Assembly (NCBI GenBank): GCA_907165065.1
Contig: OU015524.1
Coordinates: forward strand, 28,442,295 to 28,506,294
Reading direction: 5' to 3'
Length of the DNA stretch: 64,000 bases
From: Caprimulgus europaeus
Taxonomy: Eukaryota; Chordata; Aves; Caprimulgiformes; Caprimulgidae
The notes under the pieces were generated by a model that was not told the origin of the DNA, did no database searches, and was given only the letters and a program-made list of their open reading frames with translations. Shown one piece after another: positions 59,317-64,000 of the stretch; position 1 is the first letter of the stretch, and each line of letters opens with the position of its first letter. The position numbers and the translations under genes are program-made.

Positions 59317-62300
59317 TGAAAGTTTTACCTTTCCAGATAAAGGCTGCTTTCAGAAACACAGCCCTTGTTAACAATACTGCCTCAGCATACATCATCTTTT
59401 GAAGTGGGGTGCTTGGGATTTTCATTTCCTTACCAAAATATTACCTTAAGATTCTACAATGTTTTACATTTACCTGCTACAGGCAACTGTCTAAGTTGAA
59501 TTTACTGTCATACCATATTGCTTTGCCATCACTATACTGCAAGGAATTATTTACAGTCAAATCTATGCTAAGAGAAGTGAAGTTGATTTTCTTTGTTGTT
59601 GGAACAGTAGGAAAAAGAATAACAGGTTTAATATTTGCAAAGAACTTGGAAAACATCTGAGAGAGAAAAGCACAAGTACACCATCCCTGGTAATGTTACA
59701 GGATGAACATAGGGAGGGAAAAAAAAAATAAAATTAAAAGTATGTAGCTTTTTTTCTACCCCCCAAGAAAAACTCACTGCAAAGTAAGTCAAGAGGTCCA
59801 GAGGTAAAGCAGATATTCTACATATTTCTCACCTGCCCTGTGGTTTTTGTTTGTTTTAAACACACTTCATACAGCTCCCTACTCAGTGAAAGAAACCTAT
59901 TTTTCTAGGTTTTCCCTCCTGGGAAATGTGAGGCTTTTCAGACTGTGGGTCTCTCACCCATTTCTCCCACCTTCCCAAGAGCTTGGATCATAGTGATGCT
60001 CCCCCCAACAGCCTTGACCCACTAAAACACCTGAGCAAGAATGGCTGATATCGTCTCATACTGGTGGTTCTGCCATATACCTTCACCACTCTCACACCTT
60101 TGTCAGGCTGGGAATTGGAGAAAAGCAGCTCAAACCTTAAGTCAGACAAGAGACAGCATTCAGGAATAATTGTTTACACTAGTTAGAGCCTTACAGCTGC
60201 AAGGGAATGAGACTCAGGCAAGAAAAACAAGGCTTTGAACACTAAGCCACAGTAAGATCACACTCAACAGCTCAGGTTTCAAAACCTGCTCCTGCAAAAT
60301 TGTGTGCACAGGCATCCACTGCAGGTGTCCCATGCCTTTTAACACCTAAAGTGGTGCCACTGGTATCACCTCAATGTTCATTGTATGCTCAAGCCTGCAG
60401 GGGATCTCTCCGTTCCTGAAGATGGATCTCCAAAGTCCTCGGTATGCCCTCAGAGTCCACCAATGAAAGCTTACACAATACCAGTTTTCAAGAAACTCTG
60501 GTTTTGTTGTCACAGACCATTATACATAACCAATAGCAAACAATGAAAATAGCTGAGAGTTCATTTACATTTTGCCACTTTTCATCTTTCTGTTCGGTGG
60601 TCTATAGTTAATCAAACCAACACCCCTTCTTTACGCGTCACAAGCGCAAGAAAGAAGGAGGCACTGTACATCCTTCCTGCTATTCTCTTGCAAATGGAGC
60701 CACAGCAGAATTCAAAAGTAGTGCACAGAGGCCAAGTGAATTATGCATTTGGCTCCTCTCAAAAGCCAAGGAAAAGCTCAAATGCCAGATTTCCTTAAAA
60801 GCAAAGCATCCCATCAGCAAAATGACACTGACTGACTGTCTGTATTATGGGCACTGGGCTTTTTCTTTTCAGAAATAGCTTTCATTCATCTGTTGTTTTA
60901 ATTAGAAAAACTGATAAATACAAAACCAATGGAGGAAAACAATACAAAAACAACAAAGACACATTTATCTGCTAAAGTGAAGTGGCAAAGAGCAGCTGTC
61001 CTTTAATGATCACCAGGCATGTGAAATTGACCTACATCTTTATTACAAATTTAAACCAACAAAATAAATTAAAACTCAAAGTCAGACCAGGAACCCAGGT
61101 GGGGACAGAATAAGCAAAGCTCAGTTTACCCCCAGCCTGACCAGTCTTGTCTGCAAAAATAAGTACCTTTGTCTGCTACCACCACAATTATGCTCTCATC
61201 ACCATTGCTGAAGATGAGATAGGAAAGCCACTGCAGTAAATGAATAGGTCCAGTTATTCACAGAGGCTATAGAGACATGTGGTATAGAAGGTTAATTTTT
61301 AAATTTCCATTAAATACATGCATGTAAATATAGCATAGGGAACAATAGTGCATTGATCTGGTCCTTTCCCCTAGTAAGGCTTTTCCATTAGAGAGATCCA
61401 ATCTACACTGGCTAAATTCCCACTGAGTCCAGGGAGCTTTGCACAAGGGAATATTGCACTGTTCAGCTACTTACCTTTCTCTGCTAGATCCTGTGCACCA
61501 AGGAAACAGAGCACAAAGACAAGGCCTTAAAGAATGTTCAAAGTCAAGAAGTCACAGCTGGGATTGGCTGAAAGAAAGGAATAGCCTCCTCCCTGTTCCC
61601 AGTAGCCCTGTTCTACAGGCAGAGATGCCCCCAGAAGCACTGCAGGGAGCACAGGGGATCTAGGGCTAGAGCTGCTTCCACATCTTGTGCTCTAGGCTGC
61701 AGCTATGGTCCAGCCTTCCCTTCTGCAAGCACTCATCCATCTAGGATCAGTGCATTTTTCCCCACTGACTGATAACACATTGAATTCACACTTAGCAAAA
61801 GAGTATGGGCTGTTTGAATACCATCTTGCCAAGGCTACCACACGAGTTCATTACTTATAAGTTCCTTAGCTTTCAAACACTGGCAAAAGAAACTTAGCTA
61901 AGTTTTTATTACAGATTCCACTTGTGCATAGAATTCAGCTAAGCATTTAAAAGTGCACTCTATAACTCAATTCAGAGCCAATTGCAATGGAGAAAAGAAT
62001 AGGATTAGCTTTATTTTGTGAGAAATTCCAACAGAGATTCATGCACCCAGTTGTTTTCATTCCTTGCAAATAAAAAAAAGTATGGTCACTTGTTGCTGTA
62101 AAAAGGCCTTTATTAAAATATAGAGTGTACTAGGCACAAGAATCAGGTCTATAGATCAGTGATTTTAAAACCACCAGCAGTAGAAAACTCCTAAAGTGCT
62201 TTCTTTTTTTAGTTTTCCCAAAACATAAGAATTAGACAGGAATTCCTATTTCATTACAAAAGCCTAGAATTTTATTATAGTACCAGTAGCATTTATAACT

Positions 62301-62610
62301 TCCATCTCACATTTTTTGCATAAGCACGGTTAAGGCAGTGGGACATGTTTGCCTATGTCGAGTGAATGAGGCTATGAGAGGCAGCAATTAGCATCACATG
62401 GATCATATGCCATCCTGCCTCTCTTGTAATTTTCCTTGAACTGAAAATACTCACTCCTCCTAGCACAGACTTTTTTGTGCAGTGGTACTCCCAGCTCCTA
62501 ATAGAAATCAGGGCATCTTATGCTCAGCACAGTAGAAGCACAAAAGAACATAAAAACAACAATTAGAAGCTAATACCTGTTCTGGTGGGATGCAGTTTAA
62601 ATTGAAGTTA

Positions 62611-62700
62611 GAAGATAACACCATTACTCCATTTTACAGAAGTGGAGCTGAAAACCAAAGACATTAAGGGTTTGCATACAATAAGGCATTTCACAGTTTT
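62611..62700 (+). repeat. Possible MIR-like SINE relic (weak)
   Basis: 'aacaccattactcc-attttacagaa', 'tggagctgaaa', 'aaagacattaaggg', 'ttgcatac' and 'ggcatttcacag' line up with the MIR tail blocks 'attattatccccattttacagatggggaaactgag', 'agaggttaag', 'cttgccc' and 'gtcacacag'. Only the 'ccattttacaga' block matches strongly. Confidence 0.4.
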
Positions 62701-64000
62701 GCTTTCTTCAATGCTTTGTGTAGCTTGTTTATTTAGATTGCAACTCATCAAAACAGGATTATCCCTCATTTGCATTTATACACTGTCTAACACAAAGCAG
62801 CCATGAATAACTACAGAGGAATTGCTTTTCAGATGGTAATAGCTACAGGTGATTAATAACGATGCAACTCCAAGCATGTAGCTGACAATACTGTGTTTTC
62901 TTTTCTGGGTTACAGAGATTAATACTTCAAGTCATGATCCACTGATACACAACTAACCTGCATAGAGGGGAAATAGAAAGAGTATGCCTCTGCTCCTGAG
63001 AACAGTGGCAGGATTGAACTACTTGACACACCTTTTTTGAGAAAATAAAGTAATAGCTAGGATGAAATGCTTTTCTGGAAGAAGGATGTGCCCACCAACC
63101 CTTGCTTCTAGACTTAGCTGCCAGAGGTAATTAGAAAACAAAAGGGAGAAGAGGAGCAGAAAGGAAGCTAATACTAAGTTAACTAGCACAGATCTGTCAA
63201 GAAGCAGAGAAGACTGTTGATATCCCTTTTTCACAATACATACTTATACTGTCATCATCAGGGGCTTTTAGCCCCCATCTTCTACCAGGCTGCTACAGCT
63301 ATCACACATTACCTACCCCAAACACCAAAATGTAAGCATCTAATGTCATTTGATCTGTCCTGATGCATTTGGGACATTTGCACAGGGCTGATAGACTATG
63401 AGAGCTGCAGGAGACCCAGCCTTTCTGGAGCAGCAGCTGTAAGCCAGCTCTGCGAGCTTTAAGTTGTCCTTACCCTAAGAGATAAATGGCATTAAGTGTC
63501 TACCCTTCAGAAGCCACATTACTTCCTCACACGATATCTGGGTTTTGGCTGTGCAGCACATGCCAAGAGATGTGGTCCCAGGCAGTGAGTCCACAGAAAA
63601 GCAAAGCCAACTGCCAGGATGGCCCTCCCAGCCTCATCCCTGCCCACACCCTGTGGGATCCCAAGGACAGGGGTCTACAGTGAGATGGCAGCACATCAGG
63701 GCAACATTCCTGCCAGCTTGGACCCATGGGCCACACAACCCCCACCATGACCTCTGTTATGAGCCCTACAACAATCACAAAGCCCCTGCCCCATCTAAAA
63801 TGCAGAAAATTAACCCTCAGAACGAGAAGGATCCCTTCTGAAAAGCTCTTGGAGTGCAAGGAAAGTGACATTTGAGAGGGAAAGTTGTATGAAATGCTGA
63901 TTATTAAACAGATTTAAATTAGTAACTATGCAGGGCACAAAGCCTTGTATTACAACTCCATTACGTAATAGGACTTGAAAACACTGTAGCATCATCTCTG

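Larger units (their letters stand above)
53918..64000. other. Mostly unique non-coding DNA, no gene established
   Basis: No CR1 or other clear transposon after 53.9 kb. It contains an (AAAT)n and a (TA)n microsatellite, a C-run tract at 58.0 kb, a repeat cluster at 59.26 kb, a weak MIR-like relic at 62.6 kb and the candidate last exon at 58.3-58.74 kb. GC is slightly higher at 63.54-63.78 kb, where frames on both strands overlap without domains. Confidence 0.45.

Noticed and set aside
1-64000. tRNA, rRNA, snoRNA, CRISPR arrays, endogenous virus genes, mitochondrial insertions
   Set aside because: I looked for tRNA box-B motifs, regular spaced repeats, LTR pairs and viral polymerase motifs by eye and found none. 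A covariance-model and profile search would be needed to exclude diverged ones.

Overview
This 64 kb window looks like bird nuclear DNA. The evidence is six clear CR1 LINE copies (a seventh is a short tail), whose 3' ends carry the avian signature: a tract resembling TTGGAAGGGACC / GGTCCCTTCCAACC followed by an ATTCTATGATTCT-like terminus. The DNA is AT-rich and full of short poly-A, poly-T and (GTTT)-type tracts. I see no bacterial-style gene packing, rRNA, tRNA, CRISPR array or operon. The CR1 tail variants suggest a neognath bird, but the species cannot be told from this window.

I could not establish any complete protein-coding gene. Most open frames are 60-140 codons, which chance predicts for AT-rich DNA of this length. 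The longer ones, at 25.1-25.6 kb and 50.2-50.9 kb, lie on CR1 sequence. The window is therefore best read as intergenic or deep intronic DNA. Two exon-like segments are reported with low confidence: a possible minus-strand last exon with one membrane span (about 58.3-58.74 kb) and a plus-strand signal-peptide-like frame ending at a good splice donor (28.19-28.32 kb).

Layout. 1-7.2 kb is mostly unique DNA with an A15-G10 tract that can form a G-quadruplex. At 7.19-7.40 kb lies an old MIR-like SINE. At 8.1-8.8 kb two CR1 tails face each other, with a perfect 14-bp inverted repeat at the edge of the first. A minus-strand CR1 lies at 12.3-12.7 kb and a small GC- and CpG-rich islet at 16.9-17.1 kb. 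A plus-strand CR1 with part of ORF2 is at 25.05-25.9 kb. The stretch 25.9-50.2 kb is largely unique, with faint ancient repeats, a T31 run, a minus-strand MIR-like SINE at 38.7-38.9 kb, several simple-sequence tracts and some short perfect hairpins. A CR1 cluster occupies 50.2-53.9 kb (plus, minus, plus), including the longest copy of the window, about 1.2 kb, which still shows a reverse-transcriptase FVDD motif. From 53.9 kb to the end the DNA is unique apart from microsatellites, hairpins and the candidate last exon.

The elements do not work together as a system. The CR1 copies are dead, 5'-truncated insertions of different subfamilies and ages. The interest lies in old SINE relics that may have been kept, the GC islet, a few hairpins, and the two exon-like segments. 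All of these need alignment to other bird genomes and RNA data.
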